The notes beneath the pieces were generated by a model. It saw only the letters and a program-made list of their open reading frames with translations, was not told the DNA's origin and did not search any database. Below are positions 8,015-17,098 of a stretch of 32,724 bases of DNA, in pieces (the first letter of the stretch is position 1; every line of letters begins with the position of its first letter). The DNA comes from an uncultured Mediterranea sp. (lineage in GTDB: Bacteria; Bacteroidota; Bacteroidia; Bacteroidales; Bacteroidaceae), in contig CAMAMO010000004.1 in assembly GCA_945836915.1 (NCBI GenBank), positions 1 to 32,724 on the forward strand. Reading direction: 5' to 3'. A program made the translations under genes and the position numbers.

Positions 8015-8851
8015 TTACTGATGGTATTTCAGCAGGCCCTCCATTGGAGCTTTGATAATGATGCCCATCTTCAAGCCTGTTTCTGATAGGGCTTCTTCCA
8101 GAATATCGCGGTAATACCAGGCCACAGAACCGTTAAATCCTACCGCGTAGTGCTGATAGTCATATTGCATTACGTTGCGAACCAGGAAGGCCTTGAAACT
8201 CTGTTTGACCAGTTGGCGTACTTCGGGTATGGTGATGTGCTCGGAAATAAAGGGCGACAATGTGGCCAAATAACGGTTAGGGAAAGGTTTGCGATAGACA
8301 CGGTCGATGATATCAGCCGGTGTCAGTTGGTAGCGTTCAAAAAACTTCTCTTTCAGACCAGCGGGGAGCTGGTTTTTTAGGAGATCACCAATAAACAGCT
8401 TGCCCAGCACCGCACCGCTACCCTCATCGCCGAGGATAAATCCTAAAGGAGAGACATTCGCTTCAATCTCTTTGCCGTTATAGAAGCAGGAGTTACTGCC
8501 TGTACCTAAAATGCAAGCGATTCCAGCCTCATGACCACAAACCGAACGCGCAGCGGCCAGCATATCACTGTTGACCTCAATTGCTGCCATATCGAGCGAC
8601 AAGACGCATGAAATGGCTCGGCGAACTATCTCCACCTTATCGAAAGCGCAACCAGCACCATAAAAATAGACCGCCTCAGGGCGTTTACCATCCAATTCAG
8701 GAAGAAGCGAGTGCTTCATCTCCTCTACCATCTCATCTTCACTTTGGAAGAACGGATTCATTCCTTTTGTCGGGATACGCTTTATGGCTACTCCCTTTTC
8801 GGCCATACACCAATCAGTCTTGGTTGAACCACTGTCTGCTATTAATATCAT
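8015..8851 (-). CDS. murK: MurNAc/GlcNAc kinase, BadF/BadG ATPase family (MurK-like)
   Basis: 278 residues of the ASKHA kinase fold. The phosphate-1 loop is ADSGSTKTDW (5-14), the probable catalytic base is Asp96 in SDMLAAAR, the phosphate-2 loop is ILGTGSNSC (114-122), and ILGDEGSGA (139-147) and FNGSVAW complete the family pattern. In Tannerella forsythia the MurK homologue phosphorylates MurNAc and, less well, GlcNAc at C6. Position between murT and murQ supports MurNAc as the main substrate here. It is cytoplasmic, with no signal peptide. A diverged second copy lies at 27314-28162 on the other strand. The 65 bp gap upstream contains a small inverted repeat but no -7 box. Confidence 0.88.
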   Translation of the reverse strand: MILIADSGSTKTDWCMAEKGVAIKRIPTKGMNPFFQSEDEMVEEMKHSLLPELDGKRPEAVYFYGAGCAFDKVEIVRRAISCVLSLDMAAIEVNSDMLAAARSVCGHEAGIACILGTGSNSCFYNGKEIEANVSPLGFILGDEGSGAVLGKLFIGDLLKNQLPAGLKEKFFERYQLTPADIIDRVYRKPFPNRYLATLSPFISEHITIPEVRQLVKQSFKAFLVRNVMQYDYQHYAVGFNGSVAWYYRDILEEALSETGLKMGIIIKAPMEGLLKYHQ

Positions 8852-8895
8852 ATTGTGTGAAATTGGTTTTGTATGATTTAGATTCTTATCTCTCG

Positions 8896-8910
8896 TTGAC
8901 TTATAGTCAA
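8896..8910. repeat. small inverted repeat in the murT-murK gap
   Basis: TTGACT-TAT-AGTCAA is a perfect 6 bp inverted repeat with 3 bp spacing, lying just past the murT stop. It may be an operator, an RNA processing hairpin or chance; nothing else in the gap supports a promoter. Confidence 0.3.
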
Positions 8911-8916
8911 GTGATT

Positions 8917-10074
8917 TTATATCTTAATATAGATGCGCCGCTTATAAAGAGGGTAGCCGATGCACCAACAGAGAGCAACGAAGAAGAGTGCATAGGCCAA
9001 TGACCCACCGGTATCTCCGAAGAGGGGCTGCAGGTATCCGTTGAATAGCCAGCCATGAAATCCTGTACTGCTCAGCAGAATGCTCAATACACCACCCAGG
9101 ATGTACATAAATAGGGGATTGATGCCAAAGGATTCGAAGAACAGACTCCATTTTTTCTTTCCTTTGACGTCGATAATCCATATTAGTAAGGCCAACAGAC
9201 TGGAAGCTAATCCGCAGGTTGTCAGTACAAACGTGGGCGACCATACCTTTTTGTTAATGGGACAGCCATAACTGAGCAGGAAGCCCGTAAAGGTTAGAAT
9301 GGTACCAATCAGAAAAAGCTTGACCAGCATGGGCGAAAGGCCATGTTCTTTCTCCTCTTTCGCTTTAGGACCAAAGAGCATTTCGCCCACTGTGAAGCCT
9401 AACAGTACATGGGCAATGGAGGGAAGGGTGCTTAACAATCCCTCGGGGTCTATACCATGATCCTTATACATGTGGGCGGGCGATAGAATGGCGCGATCTA
9501 CGATAGAGAGCACATTCTCTTCGCTATATGCAAAACCGTTGAAACAGAGTAGAACCACAGCGTAAACAGCTAAGATGATAGCTATGAGCCAGGGGATAAA
9601 GCGGTGCTTAACGGTTAACGCAATGATAGAAGAGGCGCAGTAACAAAGAGCCAGACGTTGCATGACGCCCAGATAGCGCATGCGATCAAAAGTCCACACG
9701 GAGGCCCATAGATTCTCACTGAAGCTCAACTCTTCTGGCGCTGAACTCCAGTAGTAACAGAAACGTGAGAACCACCCGATGGCCATGCCTATCAAGAAGA
9801 TGACCAGGGTTCGACGGGCTATCTTTAATGCCAGTTGGCGGCTATATTCAAAGCGGAGCTTCTTCAGTGAAATATAGGTTGAGATGCCCATGATGAACAT
9901 AAAGAAGGGGAAAACCAAATCGGTAGGGGTCAATCCGTTCCACTCCGCATGGCGCAGTGGGGCATAGATGTGACCCCATGAACCGGGGTTATTGACCAGT
10001 ATCATGCCTGCAATGGTGATACCTCGCAGGATATCGAGTGCCAGAATTCGCTGGCTTTTGGACGGTGTATTCAT
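8917..10074 (-). CDS. murT: COG4299/DUF5009 inner-membrane protein, MurT/NagX-like amino-sugar transporter
   Basis: 385 residues, polytopic, with about ten hydrophobic segments. It opens with RILALDILRGITIAGMILVNNPG and HAEWNGLTPTDLVFPFFMFIMGIS, the signature of the family that includes heparan-alpha-glucosaminide N-acetyltransferase and bacterial NagX. In Tannerella forsythia the protein encoded just upstream of murK and murQ (MurT) is reported as a MurNAc importer that replaces the MurP phosphotransferase system. As I recall, that protein is NagX-like; I could not check the homology here. The same gene order makes MurNAc uptake the best guess. An acetyltransferase acting on amino sugars across the membrane is the alternative. 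It starts 12 bp after the dehydrogenase stop. Confidence 0.75.
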   Translation of the reverse strand: MNTPSKSQRILALDILRGITIAGMILVNNPGSWGHIYAPLRHAEWNGLTPTDLVFPFFMFIMGISTYISLKKLRFEYSRQLALKIARRTLVIFLIGMAIGWFSRFCYYWSSAPEELSFSENLWASVWTFDRMRYLGVMQRLALCYCASSIIALTVKHRFIPWLIAIILAVYAVVLLCFNGFAYSEENVLSIVDRAILSPAHMYKDHGIDPEGLLSTLPSIAHVLLGFTVGEMLFGPKAKEEKEHGLSPMLVKLFLIGTILTFTGFLLSYGCPINKKVWSPTFVLTTCGLASSLLALLIWIIDVKGKKKWSLFFESFGINPLFMYILGGVLSILLSSTGFHGWLFNGYLQPLFGDTGGSLAYALFFVALCWCIGYPLYKRRIYIKI

Positions 10075-10086
10075 CTTGAATTAGCG

Positions 10087-13011
10087 TTATTTAGAAATTG
10101 TACATTCATCAACAAGATAGGCTATGCTGACATAAGGTATGCCAGAGTGGGTGGTGAGACCGATTTCGCAGGTCCGGCTGTTGCTGTAGCCCATCTCGAT
10201 ATGGTTGGCCTCTATCTGCGGTCTCAGTTTACGCAGGGCATAGGCATTGAGTTCGGGATGGGTGAAACCGCGGTCACCAGCAAAACCACAGCAACCTACC
10301 TCCTCGGGAACAAGAACCTGAGTGGAACAAAGTTTGGCTAAGGCAATCAGTGTTGGTGCCAGTCCCATCTGACGCATAGAGCAGGTGATGTGCACAGCGA
10401 CTGGGCGGTTGATGGGTTTGAACTCCAGATAGGGTCGCAGGATGGTGTAGATAAACTCTGCCGGTTCATAGAGTTTCATCTTATGAATATGTTCACGCAT
10501 GCGATGCAGGCAGGGACTCTGATCACAGAGTACGGGTATTGTCCCTTTTTCGCTGGCTTCCCAAAGGGCCTCCTCCAACTCAGCCAGTTTCTTATCGGCT
10601 ATATCCATCATGCCTTTGCTCTCCCAGATTGTACCGCAGCAGAGCTGCTCCATACGGGGAGGGAAGATGACCTCAAAGCCGGCTTTATGAAGCAATGCAA
10701 TCATCTTATTGACCAATGCCTGCTCCTCTTTCGATTTGGAGGGGAGGCCCATGGTCTGATTGATACAACTGGGGAAATAGACAACCCGTTTGGCTTCATC
10801 CTTTTGTGACACCTCTGCGGGAATGGTGCTTTCTCCGTTGTATTTGTAGGCTTTAGGCATGGCTGGACTCCATTGAGGAATCCCCAATGTATGGTGCAGG
10901 CCTCGTGTGATGCTACTCATCAATGAGGTGCCCAGCAGGCTATGGGCTACGTTAGCTAAGCCAAGTACGGGGCGTAAACTGCTCTTGATTCCAGCAAAGT
11001 GGTTGGCAGCATAGTTCCCAATCTTGTACCCCATACTCTGTGGAGGCAGTTGCTCTTGTCGGATGAGGTGCGTCAAATCAGCTGTATTTATCCCCATAGG
11101 ACATGACGTCGAGCAGAGGCCATCTCCAGCACAAGTCTCATTGCCTAAATAGTGGTACTGTTTGGTCAGTAACTCTACCCGTTGTGGGTCTTTGCCAAGC
11201 TGCTTCAAGTCAGATAGCTCACGCTGGATAACGATACGTTGGCGTGAAGAGAGGGTCATACCGCATGAAACGCAGTTGACCTCACAGAAGCCGCACTCAA
11301 TGCAGCGGTTGGCTTTGGCGTAGATTGTTTTGGCCTCTTCGCTCTTCTCACTCTTCTCCTGTCCCAGCAAAGGCAACGGTTTAAAGTGCTTGATGTGGCA
11401 TTCAGGATCATCGTTGAAGATTACGCCCGGATTGAGCATCCCTTTCGGGTCGAAAATCTGTTTGACAGCCTTCATCACTTCAAAAGCTTCATCGCCCCAT
11501 TCATAGCGCACGAAGGGGGCCATGTTGCGACCCGTGCCATGTTCTGCTTTCAGCGAACCATCGTATCGATCAACAACCAGTTGCTTCACCTCTTCCATCA
11601 GGTTGGCATAGCGCTTCACTTCTTCGTCGGTATGGAAGTTCTGATTGATGATGAAGTGGTAATTGCCTTCAAGGGCGTGGCCATAGATGCAGGCATCGTC
11701 ATAGCCATGGCGTGCTATGAGCTTTTGCAAATCTGCGGTAGCCTCCGGGAGGTCCTTGATGTGGAAAGCCACATCTTCAATGAGGCAGGTCGTACCCGGT
11801 TGGCGTGTACCGCCTACGCTGGGGAAGATACCGGAGCGGATGGCCCAGAAGGGCTGATACTCCTCGGGCTTATCAGTGAAATGGACGGGCGTATAGGTGG
11901 AAAAAGCTGCCAGGCAAGTGGTAATCTCGCTGATATGTTGCTGCAGTTCCTCCTTACTGTCTGCTTTAGTCTCAACCAAGACAGCGGTTAATCCCTTCTC
12001 GTCACCGTCATGGGCTGATGAGGCCACCTCTGCTTTGAAGCGGAGATAGACCGGGTCATTGACTGATGAGAGGCTCTTATAGTCGAGCATTTCAGCCCCT
12101 TTGACTACACGATAGGCCAACTCTTTCAAGGCAACGACCGCTTTGCATGCCTCTTGGATGGTCTTGAAATAGAGCATGGCGCTGGCTTTGCAGGGGTAGT
12201 CGTGCTCGGTTCGCATGGTTACTTCGCTCAGGAATGCCAGGGTACCTTCTGAACCTACCATCAGGTGAGTGATGATTTCGAATGGGTCATCGAAGAGCAC
12301 GAAGGGTAAGAGGTTGAGGCCAGTCACATTCTTGATGGCATATTTGTAGCGGATGCGCTCAGTTAACTTTTTATTGGCTTTGACCTGATCGCGCAAGTGG
12401 CAGATGGCTTGGATGAACTCACCGTGGCTCTTTTCAAAAGCCGCTTTGCTGGCAGCATCTCCAGTATCCAAAATGGTGCCGTCAGTCAGAATGATACGGG
12501 CAGAAATCAAGGTGCGGTCGCTGTTGGCATGTGTGCCACAATTCATACCCGAGGCATTGTTCATCACAATACCCCCCACCATGGCACTCTTGACAGAGGC
12601 TGGATCGGGTGCGAACTTGCGTCGATAGGGTGCCAAAATCTCGTTGACTCGCTGCCCGATGATACCCGGTTGCAGTCGGATAACCTTTGCATCCTCGCTG
12701 AGATGATACTTCTCCCAGTGCTTTCCGGCCACAATCAGAATAGAATCACTGATAGACTGTCCTGACAAACTGGTTCCAGCGGCTCGGAAGGTCACAGGCA
12801 AATGGCATTGATCTGCCAGTTTCAGCAAACGAGCCACCTCCTCTTCGCTTGTTGAGCGAATGACGATTTGGGGAATGAGGCGGTAGAATCCAGCATCGGT
12901 ACCCCATGCGAGACGACGGAGTTCATCGGTGTAGATTCTATCTTGAGGTATAAATAGGCTTGCCTCTTTCAGGTAAGTCATGTAAGCATTCTGATTCATG
13001 ATCGGTTTCAT
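10087..13011 (-). CDS. FAD/Fe-S D-lactate-type dehydrogenase (Dld-II/GlcD-GlpC fusion)
   Basis: A 974-residue three-part fusion. Residues about 42-270 are a PCMH FAD-binding domain (TFRAAGTSLSGQS at 74-86, PDPAS at 135-139). About 270-535 is the FAD-oxidase C-terminal domain, with AEHGTGRNM at 489-497. Then follow two ferredoxin-type clusters (Cys570, 573, 576, 580 and Cys627, 633, 637) and two CCG repeats (LCCGTIWES, GCCGFAGDRG) as in GlpC/heterodisulfide-reductase-like proteins. Length and order match Dld-II enzymes, which oxidise D-lactate to pyruvate and pass electrons to quinone. E. coli YdiJ, a D-2-hydroxyglutarate dehydrogenase, has the same architecture, so substrate is not fixed by sequence. 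Being beside murQ, which releases D-lactate, favours D-lactate. An alternative start is Met5. Confidence 0.85.
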   Translation of the reverse strand: MKPIMNQNAYMTYLKEASLFIPQDRIYTDELRRLAWGTDAGFYRLIPQIVIRSTSEEEVARLLKLADQCHLPVTFRAAGTSLSGQSISDSILIVAGKHWEKYHLSEDAKVIRLQPGIIGQRVNEILAPYRRKFAPDPASVKSAMVGGIVMNNASGMNCGTHANSDRTLISARIILTDGTILDTGDAASKAAFEKSHGEFIQAICHLRDQVKANKKLTERIRYKYAIKNVTGLNLLPFVLFDDPFEIITHLMVGSEGTLAFLSEVTMRTEHDYPCKASAMLYFKTIQEACKAVVALKELAYRVVKGAEMLDYKSLSSVNDPVYLRFKAEVASSAHDGDEKGLTAVLVETKADSKEELQQHISEITTCLAAFSTYTPVHFTDKPEEYQPFWAIRSGIFPSVGGTRQPGTTCLIEDVAFHIKDLPEATADLQKLIARHGYDDACIYGHALEGNYHFIINQNFHTDEEVKRYANLMEEVKQLVVDRYDGSLKAEHGTGRNMAPFVRYEWGDEAFEVMKAVKQIFDPKGMLNPGVIFNDDPECHIKHFKPLPLLGQEKSEKSEEAKTIYAKANRCIECGFCEVNCVSCGMTLSSRQRIVIQRELSDLKQLGKDPQRVELLTKQYHYLGNETCAGDGLCSTSCPMGINTADLTHLIRQEQLPPQSMGYKIGNYAANHFAGIKSSLRPVLGLANVAHSLLGTSLMSSITRGLHHTLGIPQWSPAMPKAYKYNGESTIPAEVSQKDEAKRVVYFPSCINQTMGLPSKSKEEQALVNKMIALLHKAGFEVIFPPRMEQLCCGTIWESKGMMDIADKKLAELEEALWEASEKGTIPVLCDQSPCLHRMREHIHKMKLYEPAEFIYTILRPYLEFKPINRPVAVHITCSMRQMGLAPTLIALAKLCSTQVLVPEEVGCCGFAGDRGFTHPELNAYALRKLRPQIEANHIEMGYSNSRTCEIGLTTHSGIPYVSIAYLVDECTISK

Positions 13012-13054
13012 TTTTCAAAATAGTCTCAATCGATGGTGATTGAGGTTTGTTTAG

Positions 13055-14299
13055 TTATTTATAGAGATAGTATTTCTTTGAAAGTTGTCTGAAGCTCTCA
13101 ACATCTTTGTACCAGTAGTCGCTGATATCCGCCCAGCGGTTATTCTGGCTGAAGCGGGTGCGGATCTGCTTTGAGCCGCTCACCTTGTCGAACATGTTGA
13201 ATCGTCCCTTATCGGCATGATCGAATACCGCACGTTCGGGCCACAACTCAGCTACCGCCTCCATCAGTCGGAACTGAATCTCGGCTAAGGGGGCTTTCTG
13301 TATATCGGTAAGGTGTACTTGGACTCCCTGTAGCTGTTCACCTTTACCTACGCTGTAGAAGGGCTTCAGATAGATTGGACGGAAGATGACACCGGGTAAT
13401 TCCAAAGTGTTCAACTTGGTGGCCAGATGATGTGCATTCATCCAGGGCGCTGCAAACATCTGGAAGGGGATGGTATAACCCACTCCGATGCTAACATAAC
13501 CTAACTCACCCAGAATGCCGCTTACTGGGTAGAAGAAGGCTGAGTGGGCATGAGGAATGTGGGGCGATGAGGGAACCCACTGCAGACCAGTCTGTGTGTA
13601 ATCCATTTTACGCTTCCATCCCTTCATCTTTACGACATGAAGTTGGCATTGAACCCCTCCCTTGAGCATTCGTTCCCCGTTGAGCATCAGGGCCAGTTCG
13701 CCACACGTCAGACCATAGAGGTAAGGTATTTTGAACTGACTGACAAACGAGGTGCAATCATCCTCTGTTAGGTTGCCTTCAATCTTCAAACCTCCCAAAG
13801 GATTGGGGCGGTCAAGTACGATAAACTCTTTCCCGTTCTCAGCAGCTGCCTCCATGGCCAACCCCATGGTGCTGATGTAGGTGAATGAACGGCAACCGAT
13901 ATCCTGGATGTCATAGACCAATACGTCAATCTCCTTCAGCATGTCGGGGGTCGCTTTTCTGGTCTTGCCGTAGAGTGAATAGACCGGCAGTCCGGTGGTG
14001 GCATCTTTCAAGTCACTTACGTGGTCACCGGCGTGCACATCACCGCGCACACCGTGTTCCGGACCATAGAGGGCTACCAGATTGACCTCAGGTGCATTGT
14101 ATAGGATATCGATGGTAGAGTGCATGGTGTTATCCACACCCGTAGGATTAGTAATCAATCCCACGCGTTTGCCCTTCAGACATTCAAAGTGCTGATCCTT
14201 GAGCACCTCGATGCCTGTTTTTATGGTAATCTTCTGTGCTTGCAGTCCGCTGCAAAGCAGTACAGCAAGAAGGCTAAAAATCCATTGTTTCATAATCAA
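13055..14299 (-). CDS. namZ: DUF1343 exo-beta-N-acetylmuramidase, first NamZ copy (AmpG-linked)
   Basis: 414 residues with a signal peptide (cleavage near GLQAQ, about 22), so periplasmic. It belongs to the DUF1343/NamZ family, which removes MurNAc from the non-reducing end of peptide-free peptidoglycan strands. The family core is visible: VGLITNPTGVD (46-56), YGPEHGVRGDVHAGDHV (78-94) with the conserved Glu81-His82, VYDIQDIGCRSFTYISTM and VLDRPNPLGG. The C-terminal domain follows from about 250. A second, diverged family member starts the unit (25900-27066). T. forsythia also has two NamZ enzymes with different substrate preferences, and I infer a similar split here. It is flanked by ampG (32 bp gap) and the D-lactate dehydrogenase (43 bp). 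Confidence 0.9.
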   Translation of the reverse strand: MIMKQWIFSLLAVLLCSGLQAQKITIKTGIEVLKDQHFECLKGKRVGLITNPTGVDNTMHSTIDILYNAPEVNLVALYGPEHGVRGDVHAGDHVSDLKDATTGLPVYSLYGKTRKATPDMLKEIDVLVYDIQDIGCRSFTYISTMGLAMEAAAENGKEFIVLDRPNPLGGLKIEGNLTEDDCTSFVSQFKIPYLYGLTCGELALMLNGERMLKGGVQCQLHVVKMKGWKRKMDYTQTGLQWVPSSPHIPHAHSAFFYPVSGILGELGYVSIGVGYTIPFQMFAAPWMNAHHLATKLNTLELPGVIFRPIYLKPFYSVGKGEQLQGVQVHLTDIQKAPLAEIQFRLMEAVAELWPERAVFDHADKGRFNMFDKVSGSKQIRTRFSQNNRWADISDYWYKDVESFRQLSKKYYLYK

Positions 14300-14331
14300 T
14301 TGCTAAATAAGATATGACTCGTCAACTAATA

Positions 14332-15666
14332 CTATTTCTTTCCATAATTGGGGTCAATCTTTCGATCAACAAAGTAGGTTACAATCAGCGTTGCAATACA
14401 GCAAATCATCACCATGATGAAGAAGTTGGCATAGCCAATGGCCTCTTGTATATAACCTGCTACCATACCAGGCAGAAGCATACTGGCTGCCATGAAGGCG
14501 GTACAGATAGCATAGTGTGAGGTCTTGAATTCCCCTTCACTGAAATACATCATGTAGAGCATGTAAGCTGTAAATCCAAAGCCATAGCCAAACTGTTCAA
14601 TCGCCAGTGACGTGCAGATTGCAAGGATGTTGGTGGGCTGGAACATGGAGAGATAGACAAACGTGGCGCAAGGTAGCGTCATGAAGCCGGCCATAACCCA
14701 CAACGATTTTTTCAGACCAACTTTCGAGGCAAACGTTCCACCCAAAATACCACCGGCAGTCAGGAAAAAGACGCCCACACCACCATAAATCCAGCCTACA
14801 TCCTGTGTGGAGAGCCCCAGGCCACCGACCGCCTGATCGGCTACGAGGAAGGGGGTACACATCTTGATTAAGAAGGCTTCGGGTAAACGGTAAAGTAGCA
14901 TAAAGACGATAGCCAGTACGACACCTGGTTTAGTGAAATAGGTCTTGAAGGTTCGGCCAAACTCACTGAAGATGGTTGATGCGCTGACCTTTTCACTGCT
15001 CGAGCCAAGCACTGAGGCGTCTGATGCCGGTCTTGGAACAAAGAAGGTGTGGTAAATCGTGATGGCAGAGAAGAGGACAGCCGTAACCAGTAATGTGATA
15101 CGCCACGACATGGGGATGTTATCGCTCTCTTTCTCAATGGTGCCAGCAATCCAAACCAGAACACCCTGACCAAAGATACTGGCCAGACGGTAGAAGGTGC
15201 TGCGCCAACCTACCCAAGCCGCTTGCAGGCTCTGACTGAGTGCCAGCATATAGAATCCATCGGCGGCAATGTCATGGGTGGCACTGGCAAAGGCGGTCAC
15301 CACAAAAAGTAGCAGTGTAATGTAGAAAAGACTGATAGGTGTTTGCCCGGAAGCAATGGTGGCTGCGTCTGGAGCAGGCACTGTCAAGGTCAGCAGAATA
15401 AAGGCGGCTGCCATAATCATCTGCATCGTCAGAATCCACCAACGTTTGGTCTTGACAATGTCAATGAAGGGGCTCCAGAAAGGCTTAATCATCCAAGGAA
15501 GATAAAGCAAACTGGTAAAGAGCGCCATCTGGCCGTTGGGTACACCCATCTTAGCCAGCATCAATACACTGATGTTGTTAACGATGAAGTAGGGGATGCC
15601 CTGTGCGAAATAGAGGGTGGGCACCCAAAACATCGGAGAAATCTGTTTTCTGTATTCCATGATCAT
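14332..15666 (-). CDS. ampG: AmpG-like muropeptide permease (MFS)
   Basis: 444 residues, a polytopic major-facilitator protein. The N-terminus MFWVPTLYFAQGIPYFIVNNISVLML and the SLLYLPWMIKPFWSPFIDI loop are typical of AmpG, which carries GlcNAc-anhydroMurNAc (with or without peptide) into the cytoplasm. It is somewhat shorter than the 14-segment E. coli AmpG (491). It lies between the SpoIID-domain gene (15 bp) and a namZ gene (32 bp), so both free MurNAc and whole muropeptides would be imported by products of the same unit. Met3 (MEYRKQ) is an alternative start. Confidence 0.88.
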   Translation of the reverse strand: MIMEYRKQISPMFWVPTLYFAQGIPYFIVNNISVLMLAKMGVPNGQMALFTSLLYLPWMIKPFWSPFIDIVKTKRWWILTMQMIMAAAFILLTLTVPAPDAATIASGQTPISLFYITLLLFVVTAFASATHDIAADGFYMLALSQSLQAAWVGWRSTFYRLASIFGQGVLVWIAGTIEKESDNIPMSWRITLLVTAVLFSAITIYHTFFVPRPASDASVLGSSSEKVSASTIFSEFGRTFKTYFTKPGVVLAIVFMLLYRLPEAFLIKMCTPFLVADQAVGGLGLSTQDVGWIYGGVGVFFLTAGGILGGTFASKVGLKKSLWVMAGFMTLPCATFVYLSMFQPTNILAICTSLAIEQFGYGFGFTAYMLYMMYFSEGEFKTSHYAICTAFMAASMLLPGMVAGYIQEAIGYANFFIMVMICCIATLIVTYFVDRKIDPNYGKK

Positions 15667-15681
15667 TAGAAAGTGTTCGGA

Positions 15682-17091
15682 TTAATAGAGATGGGTCAGT
15701 TCGGCTCCGTTGAAATAGTGGGCCAGAATCGTTTGATAGTCGTAGCCTTGTGCACCCATAACGGCTGCTCCAATTTGGCAAAGTCCTACGCCATGTCCCC
15801 AACCGGCTCCAGTCAGGGTAAATTGGGCAGGAACCTGTTCTACATCTTGGGCGTTGGGTTCTGCTTTTTGGCTACCCTCTTTATCTACTACAAAGGCTGA
15901 GCTGTAGAGGTGACTGCTGGAAAGGGTGCGGCGGATTTCCAACTCCTTACCGATGGTGCGAGTCTGTTTCGTACCTACAATCTTCAGCTTCCACAGCCTG
16001 CCGCTTGTGCCGCGAGCAATGGGAATCAGGTCTATAATCTGGCCATAATCTACACCTGAACGTTTCAAGATTAGGGCGCTCAGCTCCTCTTGCGAGTATG
16101 AAACCTTCCAGCGGTAGAAGTCCGTAGTCTCCTGATCGTAGCTGTTGAGAACCTGACTTAGGATGGATTGGTCGTGGGTGTTACAGAAGGCTTTCGGCTC
16201 GGTGCGAATCCAGCGGTCAGCCTCCGCCTCAATTGAAAGGTCGGGGAACTGGGGTGCCTGGCCTGCGGCATCCAGCAGATCGGCTCTCCGTTTCAGGTAA
16301 GGGTAGTTTACGTTGTCCCAACAGTAAGCAAACTCCTCGAACGCTCCACCGCAGCACTTTGAGAAGCGGGCATCGCAGATACTTCCTTCCGAGGTGAGCA
16401 CTTCACCACGGGTGGCTTCAATGGCTTTCCGCACGGTATCTCTCGAGGCGCGGGTGATGCCTTGGTAGCGCTGGCAATGGTCATCGGCGCAAACGTCAAA
16501 GTTGGTATGTGCATCGCGCTCAAACCATTTGATTTGTTCCTCGCCATCTGTGGGTGTCTTGGGCATCTCGATACGGTGCGCTTCTGGGTGGGCTTTCAAC
16601 TGTGGGTAGTCACGCTCAATACATTTCATGCTGGCCAGTAGCCAACTGCGCGAAATCACGGCATGGGCTTTGAGCAGCTCTTCTGAAGCGGAGGCGCTCA
16701 TTTCGCTGCTGATGACCGAGGTGAGATAATCCTCTACACGGACATGGTTAACGGCAGTCAGCTTATCATGCTCGATAATGAGCTCCAGGGCACCTTTGAA
16801 GCGTTGGTTCTCCTTGCGTTGCCAGTGGAAATCTACACCGATGGTCACCTCTTTGAGCTCAAAGCAGCAACTCTCTTCGTCGGCGGGGATAAAGAGCAGT
16901 TTCTCCCACGTTCCGTGGCCTTTCCATGCTATCTTATGCTCTTCTATGGTGGCTTCGTGCAGTCCATTTATCTCCGGGCATGGGGTTTCTGTACCCTTTT
17001 CCATTGTTTGATGCACTTGATAGGTCCCAATCAATTCAAATTGAATGATTGGAGCTGACATGATGCCGACACTTACTCTTGGTTCTTTCAT
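15682..17091 (-). CDS. SpoIID/LytB-domain protein without signal peptide
   Basis: 469 residues. The SpoIID domain core is clear: VRVEDYLTSVISSEM (119-131) with Glu130 where SpoIID lytic transglycosylases keep the catalytic Glu, then LLKAHAVISRSWLLAS, an EATRGEVLTSEG segment with FSKCCGGAFEEFAYCWDN, and GWGHGVGLCQIGA near the C-terminus. SpoIID of Bacillus cleaves glycan strands that carry no stem peptides. Here the N-terminus (MKEPRVSVGIMSAP) has no signal sequence or membrane segment, so the protein appears cytoplasmic, which is odd for a peptidoglycan enzyme. The frame extends 14 codons further, overlapping the DUF4922 gene. I prefer the Met at 17091, which lies 7 bp after that gene's stop and fits the family N-terminus. 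Confidence 0.82.
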   Translation of the reverse strand: MKEPRVSVGIMSAPIIQFELIGTYQVHQTMEKGTETPCPEINGLHEATIEEHKIAWKGHGTWEKLLFIPADEESCCFELKEVTIGVDFHWQRKENQRFKGALELIIEHDKLTAVNHVRVEDYLTSVISSEMSASASEELLKAHAVISRSWLLASMKCIERDYPQLKAHPEAHRIEMPKTPTDGEEQIKWFERDAHTNFDVCADDHCQRYQGITRASRDTVRKAIEATRGEVLTSEGSICDARFSKCCGGAFEEFAYCWDNVNYPYLKRRADLLDAAGQAPQFPDLSIEAEADRWIRTEPKAFCNTHDQSILSQVLNSYDQETTDFYRWKVSYSQEELSALILKRSGVDYGQIIDLIPIARGTSGRLWKLKIVGTKQTRTIGKELEIRRTLSSSHLYSSAFVVDKEGSQKAEPNAQDVEQVPAQFTLTGAGWGHGVGLCQIGAAVMGAQGYDYQTILAHYFNGAELTHLY

Positions 17092-17098
17092 GATATGA

